DNA of 64,000 nt from Symbiodinium microadriaticum (GCA_001939145.1 LSRX01000048.1:621127-685126); one strand, 5' to 3'; positions 33,540 through 45,500 are shown, counted from the stretch's first letter. Numbers and translations are program-made. Notes: generated from the sequence alone by a model not told the origin.

Positions 33540-35500
33540 CGGCAGCTAACGCTGCAACTTAGCGTCGGAAGCTTTGCCTCAAGTGAGATGAGGCAAAGCA
33601 TGCAGGGCAACGTGTGCCAATCTCTGCAGAAGTCGCTTGCCACAACTGTTTAACCCTTCATGCATGCGCCTTGGCGAGGACCTGGGGGAAAGGCCCAGTG
33701 CCCCTAATTTAGTGTATTGGTTCCTGAAACGGGTGCAACCGAGTCCTCAGCCGTACAACGGCACTGGGCTCGCTCCCAAGACGCTCCCAAGATGTTTGGA
33801 GATTGCAGCCAGAAGCTCCAGAGTTCCCAAGCCGGTGCAGCCTGTGCAAGAAGGACTCAGCTTTGGCTCGGAGATGCTTAGAGGATTTACTTAGGATGGA
33901 CATCGTCGTTTTTTGGTCTGTTAGGGTCTTTGTGGTGGAGATCGGGAGCCCAGATCGCTCCAGTCCTGGGCAGAACCGAGGTGGTGGTTTTCACGGCCTC
34001 GGCTAGCATCTATGCTGACAAGGTCCTGGACTTCCTGGATCCAGGACTTCACGACAGACTGTCTGGTGTCACTGGTTTCATGGTTTCGAGCTGCACATCA
34101 TGTGCTCGCAGTGCTTTTAGCCGAAGCTACTGAGCCGCGGACGACTAGGACGGATTCTCATCGCGCACCGCTTGTACAGAGAGGTCCGGGCCTGAGCCCT
34201 GTGACTTGGGCTCCCCTTTAAAAGCAGCTGCTCTGCACAGCAGGCTTGCACCGAGATTGCCGGGGGCCACTTCAAGGACGGCCCCAACCGTGTTCTTTCC
34301 TGCAACGTGGCACTTGGAACAGGTGTGGCCGCTTGTGAAGTCTCAACCTGCGATTTCGAGCTGCAAGCGCAGGACCTTCGAAAGCTGGGCAGGCCCATGA
34401 AGGCCACTTCCCAGCTGGCATGAGCACGCGCAGAGACTCCAGCGGTGCATTCACCAATCCTGTTGCATCTCTTGCGGCATACGCATATCTTCTTCAACCA
34501 CAAACCCTCGCGAGAAACATCATCCTGCAACGTCGGAGCCAATGAGACGCGCAAGCCAGATCATCCTCTCGCGGTTCTGGTGGACCCATTTCTTTTGCTC
34601 TCGGTACGTTGGCTGCGTTTCTCTCAGCACTACCTTCGCACCAAACCCTTCGTCGGAAACCCTTGCAGACTCAGGCCGGCAGGATCCCAGCTCCGAACCC
34701 TAAGCAAAAGCAGCAGAAGGTATGACAAATTGCACACAGATCGCTTTTCAACGGCGGAGCCTAGATGTGGTTGAAGCCCCAAGCTTTAACGTCAGAGGAT
34801 GTGCTTCTGGTCGACAACTCACCTTTGGCACCCGGACTTGTTCCAGAGAACGGACTTCTTGCGAAGCCCTCAGTCATTTCCGTATTTCACCATCCTGGTT
34901 AGGAGCTGGGCGAGGGCTTTGGCAGGGTGCTCCTCCTCGGATTGTTCAGGCGATAGGGTACATCGCACTTCAGGAGCCTGTTTTTTTGTGGGTGGGTGGG
35001 GAGGTGAGGAAGGCTATTTGCAGGTCTATGGAGGCTTCTGCTGCCATCGCCAAGCTCTTGCTGTGCTTCATCTGTATACATTACTGCTCATGGGTGCCTG
35101 CATGATTCTTACCGGTGTTTTCTGCAAGTTCAGGTAATCACAGTTTATTGTGTTGCTGTGGAGAGCTGCACCGACTTCCCTTTGACTTGAGTGCCCTGGA
35201 CCTTGTTTTATGACTTCTCTCCAGTGCTAGCTACTATATCGTGTGGCAGTACTTGTCGTTCGGTGACCTGCAAGGTGTCGAGCTGGTACGGCGATGACTG
35301 GCAGGAGCCGTGCGACCATGTCGTCTTGCGGGAAAGCTCGTGTCAGAACGTGCATGGGCCACGAGTTTGTCAAACAGCTCAAGTGCAGAATTGAAAAGTC
35401 CAATGCCAGGCAGGCAGCTTAAGCCAGATTCCTGTATGTATCCTACTCCTGTCAGCAGTAGGGAATCAGCTCATCCGAACGGGCGCTTTGCGCCCCACGG
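33540..35500. other. No recognisable gene
   Basis: Short frames without domains or consistent splice borders. Confidence 0.4.
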
Positions 35501-35503
35501 CCC

Positions 35504-36454
35504 ATGGCTTCAAACCGCGTGCACCAGCTGTGTGGAGTCCAGGGCCGTCTGCAGTTTCTGGAGCCCCGGGCCTTCGTCGAAGAGCTGACGCGGCAAAGCT
35601 TCGCCATCGTCTCTTGTCCAGAGGAGCTGGCCAGGCCGGTGGCTTTGGCCATGCAACGCGCCGAGGCCCTCCTTGGCATCTCTGCAGCCACAGGGCTTTG
35701 CTTGAACTACAAGCGGCAGAAAGATCTCAAGCAGCGGCTTCAGGTGAGGCGCACGGGCCATGGCCTCCAGGGCCTCCCCGGCGCCGAAGATGACCCAGGA
35801 ATCCTGTCATCGTCCTTCGAAGTGATGGAGGCAGTGGCGCAGGTGTCGATGGAGGCGTGGTGCGATCGTCAAGGCTTCCCCTCGCAGGCGGCAAAGAGCC
35901 ACTTCGGCGACCTGTCTTTCGGGGAGGAAGGGTGCCCCGAGCAAGGGCATGGGGACCCCGGTACTTCCGGAGCTGCCAAAGGCAAGTCGGTATTGAATCT
36001 TTACCATTACTTCAACGAGGATCCTGAAGAACCGTGCCGGCAGCATGCGGATCCTGGGCTCGTGACCGTCCTCTGCCTTAGTAGCACCAGGAAGGGCTTG
36101 GAGGTCCGGCTGCCCCTCGAACCGGGTGGCGCACCCGGCTTGCCTGCCAGCTATGACGAGGAGTGGCAAGATGTGGAAGCAGCGATGGACCTGCAGCGCA
36201 CCGGCAATGCCCACTTGTCCCAAGATCCCACCAACAGCGGGCAGGAGGCCTTCTGCTTCCTCGTGATTGTGGGAGAGACCTTGGAGCGCCTCAGTGCCGG
36301 CCACCACCCCGCCTGCCTACATCGCGTGGCTCGAACAGCTGAGCCACGCTTCAACATGGCCTTCGAGCTCCGGCCCCGCTGCAATGTCTGGCACCCCTGG
36401 CAGCAGCTCCTGGGTCCTCAGAGCGGACAGAAAAAGCCTGGCACTGCACTTTGA
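35504..36454 (+). CDS. 2-oxoglutarate/Fe(II)-dependent dioxygenase (isopenicillin N synthase-like)
   Basis: Intronless frame of 316 residues from ATG 35504. The iron-binding triad of this superfamily is visible: H181-A-D183-P-G-L-V-T-V-L and H273-R-V. The 2-oxoglutarate-binding Arg follows at R282 in E-P-R-F-N, where plant and bacterial enzymes normally have R-x-S. The preceding LNLYHYFNEDP segment and the FCFLVIVGETLERLSAG strand-turn match the jelly-roll core. The N-terminal helical part (FVEELTRQSFAIVSCPEEL) resembles the DIOX_N region. Length is typical (300-350). Such enzymes hydroxylate or oxidatively cyclise small molecules using O2; the substrate cannot be inferred. The loss of introns may mean a retroposed origin, but no leader relict is seen just upstream. 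Confidence 0.8.
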   Translation: MASNRVHQLCGVQGRLQFLEPRAFVEELTRQSFAIVSCPEELARPVALAMQRAEALLGISAATGLCLNYKRQKDLKQRLQVRRTGHGLQGLPGAEDDPGILSSSFEVMEAVAQVSMEAWCDRQGFPSQAAKSHFGDLSFGEEGCPEQGHGDPGTSGAAKGKSVLNLYHYFNEDPEEPCRQHADPGLVTVLCLSSTRKGLEVRLPLEPGGAPGLPASYDEEWQDVEAAMDLQRTGNAHLSQDPTNSGQEAFCFLVIVGETLERLSAGHHPACLHRVARTAEPRFNMAFELRPRCNVWHPWQQLLGPQSGQKKPGTAL

Positions 36455-36459
36455 AATGC

Positions 36460-37540
36460 ACCCCCGGCCCCCCACCGCCACATCCCGGACCTCTTGCTGC
36501 ACAGTCTCCGCTTACCCAGGATACGGAGCTCAACAGCGTGGCCGTGCTCTTGAACAAGGCCTTGGCATCCACTGGGCTTCTCTGTCTCTTGCAGCATATG
36601 TGTTGCTCTGTTTCTCTCTTTTGTGGGGGCCGGGGGGGGGAAATTCTTCCCTTGTCGCCGACTCCGCGGCCCATCTCAGCTTTGGGGCACGGCTGTGAGA
36701 CGGCCCTTCACCGAGCCTTGGCGGCAGTCGCCAAGCAGAAACAGAAACGACGCCTGCCTTCGAAGTTTTTTTTGACTTTTGCACATGCAAGGAGCAGCGG
36801 CGCCATGTGCCGACCTTGGTTGTCAGATCGAGAGGAGATCGAGAGGATCCTTGAGCTTGTGTTGAAGTATGCACGAAGAAGCGCTGGAGGGAGAGGCGGC
36901 CGCGGCGCTTGCTTGGCTGCGGTCTCCTAACAGCTTTGCTTGTGCCTTGGCCCCAGCTAGAGGAGAGGCTGGATGGTCAGACTTGCGCAAACACTCAAGT
37001 GTGGAGTGAATACGGGAGGTCGTGGTCGTGTGTCAGTGCCGGGTGCTCAGACCTCGTTCAGTACTGGCCGCTAGCCGCAAGTTCAAAGCATCTGGAAGAG
37101 TTCTCCAAAGATGCCAAGGTCAGACATCTGTCTGCTGACAGCTCTGCGCGGCAGCGTCTTGTTTGCACTGCAGCTCCGCTTGGCAAGCGACGCTGCTGGT
37201 CTGCTGCATTTTGCAGTAGCATGTCGTGGCAGGACGACTTTCTCTCTGTGGAAGGTGACACCAAAGAAGCCAGCGGCAGTGGCGGCCCCGACAGACGGTG
37301 GATCTTGGTCGTCCCTCCATGGCACTCCACCAACTGTCCCCAAGCCCTTTTCTGATTGTGAAGGCCCGTATATAAGAGCTTTCAAAATCCTTCAACATGC
37401 CTCAAGTGCCTTTAGACTAGGGCTCAATACAGCTGTGGCTGCAGGGTTCAGTGCCCAGGGCATGGGACCGCAGAGAAGTACAAGCACATGTGCAGCAAGC
37501 TGTAGTATCAGGTTTTGCGCCAACAGCCACCCTGCGAGTC
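36460..37540. other. No recognisable gene
   Basis: Mixed frames on both strands, none with a domain. Poly-G at about 36630-36640. Confidence 0.45.
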
Positions 37541-37543
37541 ATC

Positions 37544-38605
37544 ATGTCGATTTCCGTGGATGTGCATCTGCTGAGTGGCAAGCGTGCCTTTGTAGAAGTT
37601 GAAACGGATGCATCCATTGAGTCATTAAAGCAAGGCGCCCAAACTGCTCTGGCGGTCCCGAGTAGGGGTCGGCTGCTGAATTCTTCTGGAGAGGTGCTGG
37701 ACGGAGCACAAACGGTCACAGAAGCGGAGTTGAGGAGTGGAGACGTGCTCACCCTGCATGTGAACCAGGTCCAGATTAAAGGCAGGAAAGCCGGTCTTTA
37801 CAGCACTACATTCGCCGCAATCCTGGGCGATGGATCTGTGGTCGCCTGGGGCTATGCCGACTGTGGTGGCGACAGCAGCGCGGTACAGGAGCAGCTGCGC
37901 GATGTGCAGCAGATCCAAGCTTCTGATGGTGCCTTTGCTGCAATCCTGGGTGATGGATCTGTGGTCACCTGGGGCTATGCCGACTGTGGTGGCGACAGCA
38001 GCGCGGTACAGGAGCAGCTGCGCGATGTGCAGCAGATCCAAGCTTCGCAGGCTGCATTTGCTGCAATCCTGGGCGATGGATCTGTGGCCACCTGGGGCTA
38101 TGCCGACCAGGGTGGCGACAGCAGTGCGGTACAGGATCAGCTGCGAGATGTGCAGCAGATCCAAGCTTCTCATACTGCATTTGCGGCAATCCTGGGCGAT
38201 GGATCTGTGGTCACATGGGGCTTTGGTGGCGGCGACAGCAGTGTGGTACAGGAGCAGCTGCGTGATGTGCAGCAGATCCAAGCTTCGCAGGCTGCATTTG
38301 CGGCAATTCTGGGCGATGGATCTGTGGTCACCTGGGGCTATGCCGGCCACGGTGGCGACAGCAGTGCGGTACAGGAGCAGCTGCGCGATGTGCAGCAGAT
38401 CCAAGCTTCTGATGGTGCCTTTGCTGCAATCCTGGGCGATGGATCTGTGGTCACCTGGGGTGATGCCGACCAGGGTGGCGACAGCAGTGCGGTACAGGAT
38501 CAGCTGCGTGATGTGCACCAGATCCAAGCTTCGCAGGCTGCATTTGCTGCAATCCTGGGCGATGGATCTGTGGTCACCTGGGGATTTAGGGGATATAGGT
38601 TTTAG
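37544..38605 (+). CDS. Ubiquitin-like domain plus RCC1-like repeat protein (3' truncated)
   Basis: The chosen start, ATG 37544, gives 353 residues; an earlier in-frame ATG at 37451 adds 31 residues without domain character. Residues 1-about 85 form a ubiquitin-like fold (MSISVDVHLLSGKRAFVEVE, IESLKQGAQ, RLLNSSGEVL, LRSGDVLTLHV). Then come seven starts and six complete copies of a 41-residue unit, FAAILGDGSVVTWG followed by GGDSSAVQEQLRDVQQIQAS. The unit resembles RCC1/HERC blade repeats (A-x-L-x-D-G-x-V-x-x-W-G). Such proteins are often annotated as HERC-like; no HECT ligase domain is present here. The fourth unit is three residues shorter. In the seventh unit the frame runs into telomere-like DNA and stops; a remnant of the repeat lies 177 bp further on. 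The product may therefore be truncated. The role is unknown; beta-propeller interaction is plausible. Confidence 0.8.
   Translation: MSISVDVHLLSGKRAFVEVETDASIESLKQGAQTALAVPSRGRLLNSSGEVLDGAQTVTEAELRSGDVLTLHVNQVQIKGRKAGLYSTTFAAILGDGSVVAWGYADCGGDSSAVQEQLRDVQQIQASDGAFAAILGDGSVVTWGYADCGGDSSAVQEQLRDVQQIQASQAAFAAILGDGSVATWGYADQGGDSSAVQDQLRDVQQIQASHTAFAAILGDGSVVTWGFGGGDSSVVQEQLRDVQQIQASQAAFAAILGDGSVVTWGYAGHGGDSSAVQEQLRDVQQIQASDGAFAAILGDGSVVTWGDADQGGDSSAVQDQLRDVHQIQASQAAFAAILGDGSVVTWGFRGYRF
37808..38583 (+). repeat. Tandem 123-bp coding repeat
   Basis: Six complete units and part of a seventh, mostly differing at only a few positions. Third codon positions are conserved too, so the units were recently amplified or homogenised. 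Confidence 0.95.
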
Positions 38606-38760
38606 GGTTTAGTAGCGCTGGAGGGTTGCGTTGTTGTCTTGCGGAGTTTCCCGGCTGGTTGCGAGAGTCCTGGATGCAAAAGGGGTTCCTTAATTCAACG
38701 ACTCCTGTATTGGTTCTTTATAAAGGGATGGATCTATAAGGGCTTAGGGTTTTTTTTGGG
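38584..38760. repeat. Insertion with telomere-like sequence inside the repeat array
   Basis: It begins ATTTAGGGGATATAGG, then TTTTAGGGTTTAG, and ends near CTTAGGGTTTTTTTTGGGG. On the left the 123-bp unit is intact up to ACCTGGGG; on the right it resumes at GATCAGGGG. About 25 bases of the unit are lost or altered at the join. Confidence 0.75.
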
Positions 38761-38808
38761 GATCAGGGGTAGTGCGGTACAGGATCAGCTGCGTGATGTG
38801 TAGCAGAC
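38761..38808 (+). pseudogene. Remnant of an RCC1-like repeat unit
   Basis: AGTGCGGTACAGGATCAG then CTGCGTGATGTG is identical to units upstream, followed by TAGCAG in place of CAGCAG, which makes a stop. The similarity ends soon after. Confidence 0.85.
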
Positions 38809-39574
38809 CTTCCCGACGAGAAGTGAGAAGCAGCTTGTGATCTGATGGCTTCCATGGGTTGCTGTAGGTTTCAGTCAAAACATTAACGTTTACATTCCCA
38901 TGTGCTATACATGTTTGCTCTCAGCAATGCCGCACATTTTCAATATATTTTTGGCCGAGTAACCTTAAACCCCAAAAAAACACCCTTGACCCTCTTGAAG
39001 AATGCGCATAATACCCTCAAAGTCCTGTTGTAACAAGTGAGGCCCCTTTATTGCCACTCTCCGCCACGCACCCACACACTAAAACACTCGTACCTGTATA
39101 TGGGTGGTTCTCTAAATTAGGGTTATTTTAGGTCCCAAATATGGCATGCATCAATAATCGTTTATAGCACGTGGCGACGTAGCCACCTTGCGAATAGCAA
39201 AAGTCGAAAACCGTGCGTGTGGCAGAGCGCCTCCCGCGACGACCCCAGCACAATAGCGGGCTGACCCATAACTGCTGTTGAAGTCTTTTTGTTCCACTGC
39301 TGTATCCAAAGAGACCCCGATACAGCACTGACAGCTTACAGTTGCTCATGCCACGCAGCCCCGGAGTGCAAGCTCAATTACCCCTGCTACTTCCACAACC
39401 ATCATTGCCAGATGACACCGCCATCGCTACTGCCATCGCTTCCGCAATCCCTACCATACCATCGCCAGCTTCGTCAAACTCACATTCAACCTCCTGAGGA
39501 GCAGTAGTAATCTTGTGGTTGGTGCTATCGAAGAGAGCCGCCGAAACTCGGATCGTATTGCTTGGACATTACTC

Positions 39575-39787
39575 GAAGCCTCGAGGCGGACGATGGCGAG
39601 GAGGAGGAGGACGACGGTGCGCCCAACAAGAAGGGGCCCGGGTCTCTGGCTGCGCTGTCAGGGCTGAGCTCAGTGGACTCAGTGGACCAACAACATTTCG
39701 ACCGACAACTTGCCATTTCAATTCCGCATGTCCTGGCCATGGAGCCCAGAAGCACCGGCAAAATACTGGAGCAAGGAAAACGAGTGA
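39575..39787 (+). CDS. Putative acidic exon
   Basis: The frame reads SLEADDGEEEEDDGAPNKKG, then LSGLSSVDSVDQQHFDRQ, LAISIPHVLAMEPRSTGKIL. It ends at a GTGAGT donor near 39785. The coherent composition favours a real exon, but no family is recognised and no partner exon was found. Confidence 0.35.
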
Positions 39788-42119
39788 GTGGCAAAGAGGG
39801 AGTAAGGCAAAACAACAACTTGTACTCGCAGTCAGTCACATCGTGTTTTTTGCCAGCGCATGATGGTGACACAAAGGGGGTCTTCTTCACATGTCAAGCA
39901 AAAGGCGCTTTGAGCTAAGTGAGGCCCTTGGGATGGCTGCATTATGCATCTTGGCAGCATCTAGGCCCTAGGCTGTTGAGGTTCATCTGCCAAGCAGACT
40001 TATGTAAGAGACAGACAGAGTCGAGAAGGAGTCTCAGAGCTCTTGGCAGCTCGTATGCTGGGTTTGGGAAACGGTCGGAATTGAATCAGTGAGTGGGCAG
40101 ACCGATTTCTCTTTCTGGCTCCAGTCGTTTTGGACTGGCTCGAGGTGGCTTTTGGGATATGTTGTCGCCTGTTACTCATTTGTCGTATCTGAAGAAAGAT
40201 TTTGAACTGTTGCAGATCGGTTTCGCTCTGTATTTCACATTTCGCACAATTCGTGCCGTCAGACTGTCGCCCAGGATGTAATACTGGCGTCACGGACGTC
40301 ATATCCAGTTGCGCTGATGGACCGCAACCTAGTCGACCTAGTCTTCCCAGGAAAGTGTGTGCACATTCATGCTGAAAGACAGCATAGACTCACACATGCC
40401 ACTGCAACCAGAGCTTGCCTGAGATCGGCTTCACATGCTACGGCAATGTGGTTTTGCGCAGCAGCCTCGGCAATAACTTCCTATCAGTCCACAGACTGTG
40501 CGCGAGTCATCACGAGTCCTCTATTTTGCATTGTTGTTTTTCAGCGCGTGTTGATGAGGTCGCCGGGTCACAGGACAAGAGAGTATTATGACTAAAGCCA
40601 CTCCGATTCCCGATGCACGGTCGGCACATCAACTCAGGCAAAGAAAGTGCCGACAAGCCCGGACCATACCATGATTCTGCGCAAGCTTTGAGATGCAACT
40701 CTTCTGGGAGCGAGGCCCTACCCATCCTGGTTATTTGGCTGGTTGCTTGGGATGGTTTGCTATACTTATCCGGGCCCGCCCCTGAGCCACTGCCAAACTT
40801 ATCGTGTTGTGTTCTGATTGTGTTCTGAAGTGTGCAGGTGCAGTTTTCTCAGACCTCTTGTTTGTGCCAAACGCTCCTTTGAGCTAGCCTCAGCAGACCT
40901 GGCTGCGTTTCATGTTCCGCCACGTGATCGCTCTGTCAGGCGAGCGCTCACCAACAACAATATTCTGCTTTGGTTCAGCATCTGGTACCTGCTTATCCAA
41001 AATTCGATGTGGGCAAGAGCCTTAAAAGCAGCTTCTCAAGTGTCTTGTCAGCTGCCGCATGGCGTCGAGGTGTACAAGTCCCTGCAGCAGAAGCATGTCT
41101 GAGACTTGGGCTTGCCGTGGGCTTGTCGCAAAGTCTTTGCCCTGGCTGCGGCAGGTCTTCATTTGGCTTACGACCTGGTGGCTTGCAGATGCAACTCGAG
41201 CTTCCTTACTCTTTCTGGAGCGAGCCGTTGCCCATCAGCCTGTGCCGAGCACTCAGTCCGCTGGGGTTGGGGCCGCTTTTCCTTTCATTGCACCCCCGAA
41301 CAGCGGGCGCATGCGACATGCATGGCCGAGCTCGTTTCAACGACAGCTGCAACAGTGCCCTCTCAATGCAGTGGATGGTTCAGGTGAGATGTGAGTAGAA
41401 CGGAAAGAGAGCTTGCAGAAAGAGAGCTTGCAAAAAGAGCCGCCATCGGTTGTTGCCCAGTGCCAGGTTTGCGCGAGGTGTTTGGCAGGCCGGCTGCTGC
41501 AACTTTCAGAAGCATGTTGCGATAGAGCTGGTGCAACTGTCCGGCTACATACCCGGGTCACGTGCTGCACAACTTGTCCGTGCACGTCCGTTTAGTACCG
41601 TATAGTATAAAAGTGTAGTACAGGGCAAAGGAAGCTGCCTGCAGCTATGCGATCATGTCACCGACGTTGCTGCTGGCTGCCTTGTTGCAAGCTTTAGAAT
41701 TCTTCTAGCTTGACGCAAGTTGCAAAGCTGGAAAGTGCGTAAACCGGGCATGTTACCGAAATCTGAACGGTTTGCCAGCAGCTTTGGTCAAGGCCTTTGT
41801 GTGGTGTGGTGCTGGACCCGTTGCTCGCCTAGCCAGCGGCCCAGCTTGGCTGTTTGGACACCTCCACAGAAGGACAAGACCGGAACGAAGACAGGAGACT
41901 CATGCGAACGAGGGCAGGTGGATGCGGTTGTGCTGCCCTCCCAACAACGGCAGAAGACATAGTGTCTGTAGTTGTCCGCAGGGATCGTTCAGAAACGGAT
42001 GAAGGGCTGACTTTAAATGGCCGTGTCGCAGTTGTGTGTGTGTGTGTGTGTGTGTCAAAGCAGTGAAGCCAGGCCGGGTAGAGCTTGTCTCAGCATGTCC
42101 GGATCAGTAATCCAAAGGG

Positions 42120-42480
42120 AGTAGATATGCTTGTAAGTGAGTAAGCAAGGAAGTCGGCAGGTAAGTAGCCATGCAAACAAGCGAGTGGGTAAGCAGGGCG
42201 GTGAGTAGGTAGGCAGGGAAGTATGTAGGTAGGTATATAAGTAAGTAAATCAGTAAGTAAGCAACTAAGTCGCTAAGCAGTTGTAACTGGCATGTACATA
42301 GCTAGGGAAGTACAGAAGCACCAGAAATACTGACTTAAGTCGGCAAGGAAGTTAACAAGTACACACACACACACGCAAGGTAGGGGAGTATGTAAGCAAG
42401 AGGGTCAGTTAGGAAGCAAGCAAACAACCAAGGACGTGACCGTATAAGTCAGTGACTAAGCAAGCAAGCAAGGAATGGAA
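42120..42480. repeat. Degenerate tetranucleotide repeat (GTAA/GCAA/GTAG)
   Basis: Long run of AAGT, AGGT, AGCA and AAGC words with interruptions. A similar stretch lies at 48147-48230, on the other side of the FtsH gene. Confidence 0.85.
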
Positions 42481-42599
42481 GGAACTAATCCACTGAGCCC
42501 ACTCAGAAAGTGAGAAAGTAAGTATGGCGGCTCAAGCCAATTTTCGCTCAGCACACATATAGTGAGACGAGCCGGTCGAGGAGAGAAGCGCCCTCGAAA

Positions 42600-45500
42600 A
42601 TGGCTGTAGTCAGCAAGATGGCGCGCTCGAATGGCCGAACTGCCCTCGCCGGGACTTTGGCGGCTACCGCCCTCCTTTCGGCCCCCAGTTTCGTTGCCCC
42701 AGGCAATGAGGCTCCGCGCCAAATGCAGGCCCAGACTCGCAGCACTGCCGCCAGCAACGCGGCTTCGATGACCCAGGAGGCCGGCCAGCTGCACATGGCA
42801 GCCGGTGGCGGCAGCGCCGCGGTCATGGGTCGAATGGCCGAACTGCCCTCGCCGGGACTTTGGCGGCTACCGCCCTCCTATCGGCCCCCAGTTTCGTTGC
42901 CCCAGGAAATGAGGCGCCACGCCAAATGCAGGCCCAGACTCGCAGCACTGCCGCCAGCAGCGCGGCTTCGATGACCCAGGAGGCCGGCCAGCTGCACATG
43001 GCAGCAGCCGGTGGCAGCGCCGCGGTCATGGGTGCAGTGGCAGCCCTGGGGCCTCGACGTGCAGCAGCCAAGCGCAGCCGCCAAACAGTGGCCACGCGCG
43101 CTGCGAAGCAGGAGGCTCTCGAAGGACTCTCGGAGCTCGTGGGCTTGGCAGAGCAGCTCGTTCATCGGCCAGGGCCGCAGCAGCTCTTCCTCTTGGTGCA
43201 GCAGCTGCAGGCGTTTGCCTCCGCAGAGCTGCGGCGTGGCGCAGAACTTTCGGCCCCTGCAGCCAGGGCCTTCGAAGAGGTAGTACAAGGCGCCAGTGAG
43301 GCGCTGGTCAGCAGTGCCGACAAGCAGCTGAAATGGGCAGCCGGTGCTGCAGCATCGCTGCTGCTGACATTCAGCGTTACCCTGCAGCCTGCCTTTGCCG
43401 CGGATGTAGTCAATTACTCCGATTTCATGGAGTCCGTCAACCGCGGGGATGTTGAGATGGTGCGCGTCCAGGACGATCAGCTCTCCGCACAGTACACCAC
43501 CAAGGATGGTGCTCGCAAAGAGGTGAACTTGATCCCCAACGCGCAGATTGAAGATCAGTTGTTCAACATTCTCGCACAGAAGAAGGTGGATGTAGTGATG
43601 CAAACTCCTGGAGCTAACTCCGGCGGGCCTCTGGACTTTCTCGCACGCTTCGCGGGTCCCATCGCTTGGCTCATCGCAGGTTTGCTCTTCCTCTTCGGAG
43701 GAGCCGGCATGGGAGGGCCAGCCGGACCCGGTGGCCCGGGTGGGAACCCTTTCGAGCTTGGCAAGTCCAAGGCCAGAATCATCAAGGATGGGGACACGAA
43801 GGTCAAGTTCGCAGACGTGGCTGGCTGCGATGGTGCCAAACAAGAGTTGGTGGAGGTCGTCGATTTCCTGAAGAACACCTCGCGCTACTCCGAGCTCGGA
43901 GCGAAGATCCCCAAGGGTGCTCTTTTGGTGGGACCGCCGGGTACAGGAAAGACGCTGCTGGCGAAGGCAGTGGCTGGCGAAGCGGGCGTCCCTTTCTTCA
44001 GCATCTCCGCCTCGGAGTTCGTGGAGATCTTCGCAGGCATCGGCGCCTCCCGCGTTCGAGACCTCTTCGAGCAGGCAAAGAAGTCGGCACCCTGCATCAT
44101 CTTCATTGATGAGATTGATGCGGTCGGCCGTCAGCGCAGCGCCGGATTTGGCCAGGGTAACGATGAGCGAGAGCAGACGGTGAATCAGCTCTTGACAGAG
44201 ATGGATGGCTTCGAGGCCAACAAGGGAGTCGTGGTCATTGCGGCGACCAACCGAGCCGACATCCTAGACCAAGCCCTCGTCCGTCCTGGACGATTCGATC
44301 GTCAGATCCAGGTGGATCCTCCTGATGTTCAGGGGCGATCTGAGATCTTGAAGGTCCATGCGAAGGGCAAGAACCTGGCCGCCGGCGTTGACCTCACGGC
44401 CATCGCAAGGCAGACCCCAGGCATGTCCGGCGCAGACCTTGCAAACTTGCTGAACGAGGGCGCCATCGTCGCTGCGCGCCAAAACAAGGCGGAGATCGAC
44501 TCCGACGACATCTTCAACGCATTGGAGCGCATTTCCATTGGCCTGGAGAAGAAAGACGCAGTCATGTCCGAGCAGAAGAAGAAGCTCGTGGCCTATCATG
44601 AGGCCGGTCATGCGATCCTGGGCGCTCTGATGAACGACTACGACGTCGTGGCCAAGATCAGCATCGTGCCTCGGGGCCCAGCCGGTGGCGTGACGATCTT
44701 CATGCCTTCCGAGGATAGGCTGAACTCTGGCCTCTACTCGAAGGAGTTTCTGGAGAATCGCATGTGCGTGGCGCTGGGTGGGCGCTTGGCCGAAGAGATC
44801 ATCAACGGCAAGGACAATGTGACCACTGGTGCCTCCAACGACTTCCAGCAGTGCACGCAGGTCGCCAAGCAGATGGTGATGACCCTTGGCATGTCGCCGG
44901 AAATTGGCCAGCGTCTCCTGGGAGGCCAGCAGGGTGGCGGTCCCTTCATGGGCCGTGACTTCATGGGACAGGGGGCTCCTCCCATGTCGCAGGCTCTGAA
45001 GCAGAAGGTGGACGCTGAGATCAAGCGCATCGTGGACGAGCAGTATCAGCGTGGCATGAAGCTCCTTCGAGACAACATGTATCTCCTTGATGAGCTTGCC
45101 AAGCTTCTCTTGGAGGAGGAGAAGGTCTCCGGCGAGCAGCTGATGAAACTGATCAACAAAGCTGCTGCAGAAGGAAAGCTGGTCATGGGCAACAGCAAGA
45201 TGGCCGTGGCCGCCTACACGGGCGAGGTGATCGAGAACTCCTCGGAGGTGTCTTTGCCGCGAAAGACCCAGTGTGTGCACCCGGACAAGCCCATGATGTT
45301 CGCCTGTGCCGACTGCCCGCGACGCGGCTTCTGCGGTTCAACTCGTGCTGCGCCCAGGGATGGCAAGGCTGCGCGCAGCGCCGTGGCTCGGCTGGGTCTC
45401 GCCACGCCCGAGGCGGAGAGTCGCGAGTCCACCAGCGAGGAAGTGCTGCGCCGAATCAAGGGCATGGCAGCCGAGGTGTCCCCTTCCGGTGCAGCTTTGC

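Larger units (their letters stand above)
38810..42590. other. No firmly recognisable gene
   Basis: About 3.8 kb with short frames, among them an exon-like frame at 39575. It ends in a (GT)n run at 42031-42056 and a GTAA-type repeat just upstream of the FtsH gene. Confidence 0.4.

Noticed and set aside
37625..38527. 300-codon minus-strand frame over the RCC1-like array
   Set aside because: It is the shadow of the 123-bp coding repeat. The + strand has the ubiquitin-like domain and RCC1-like motifs.
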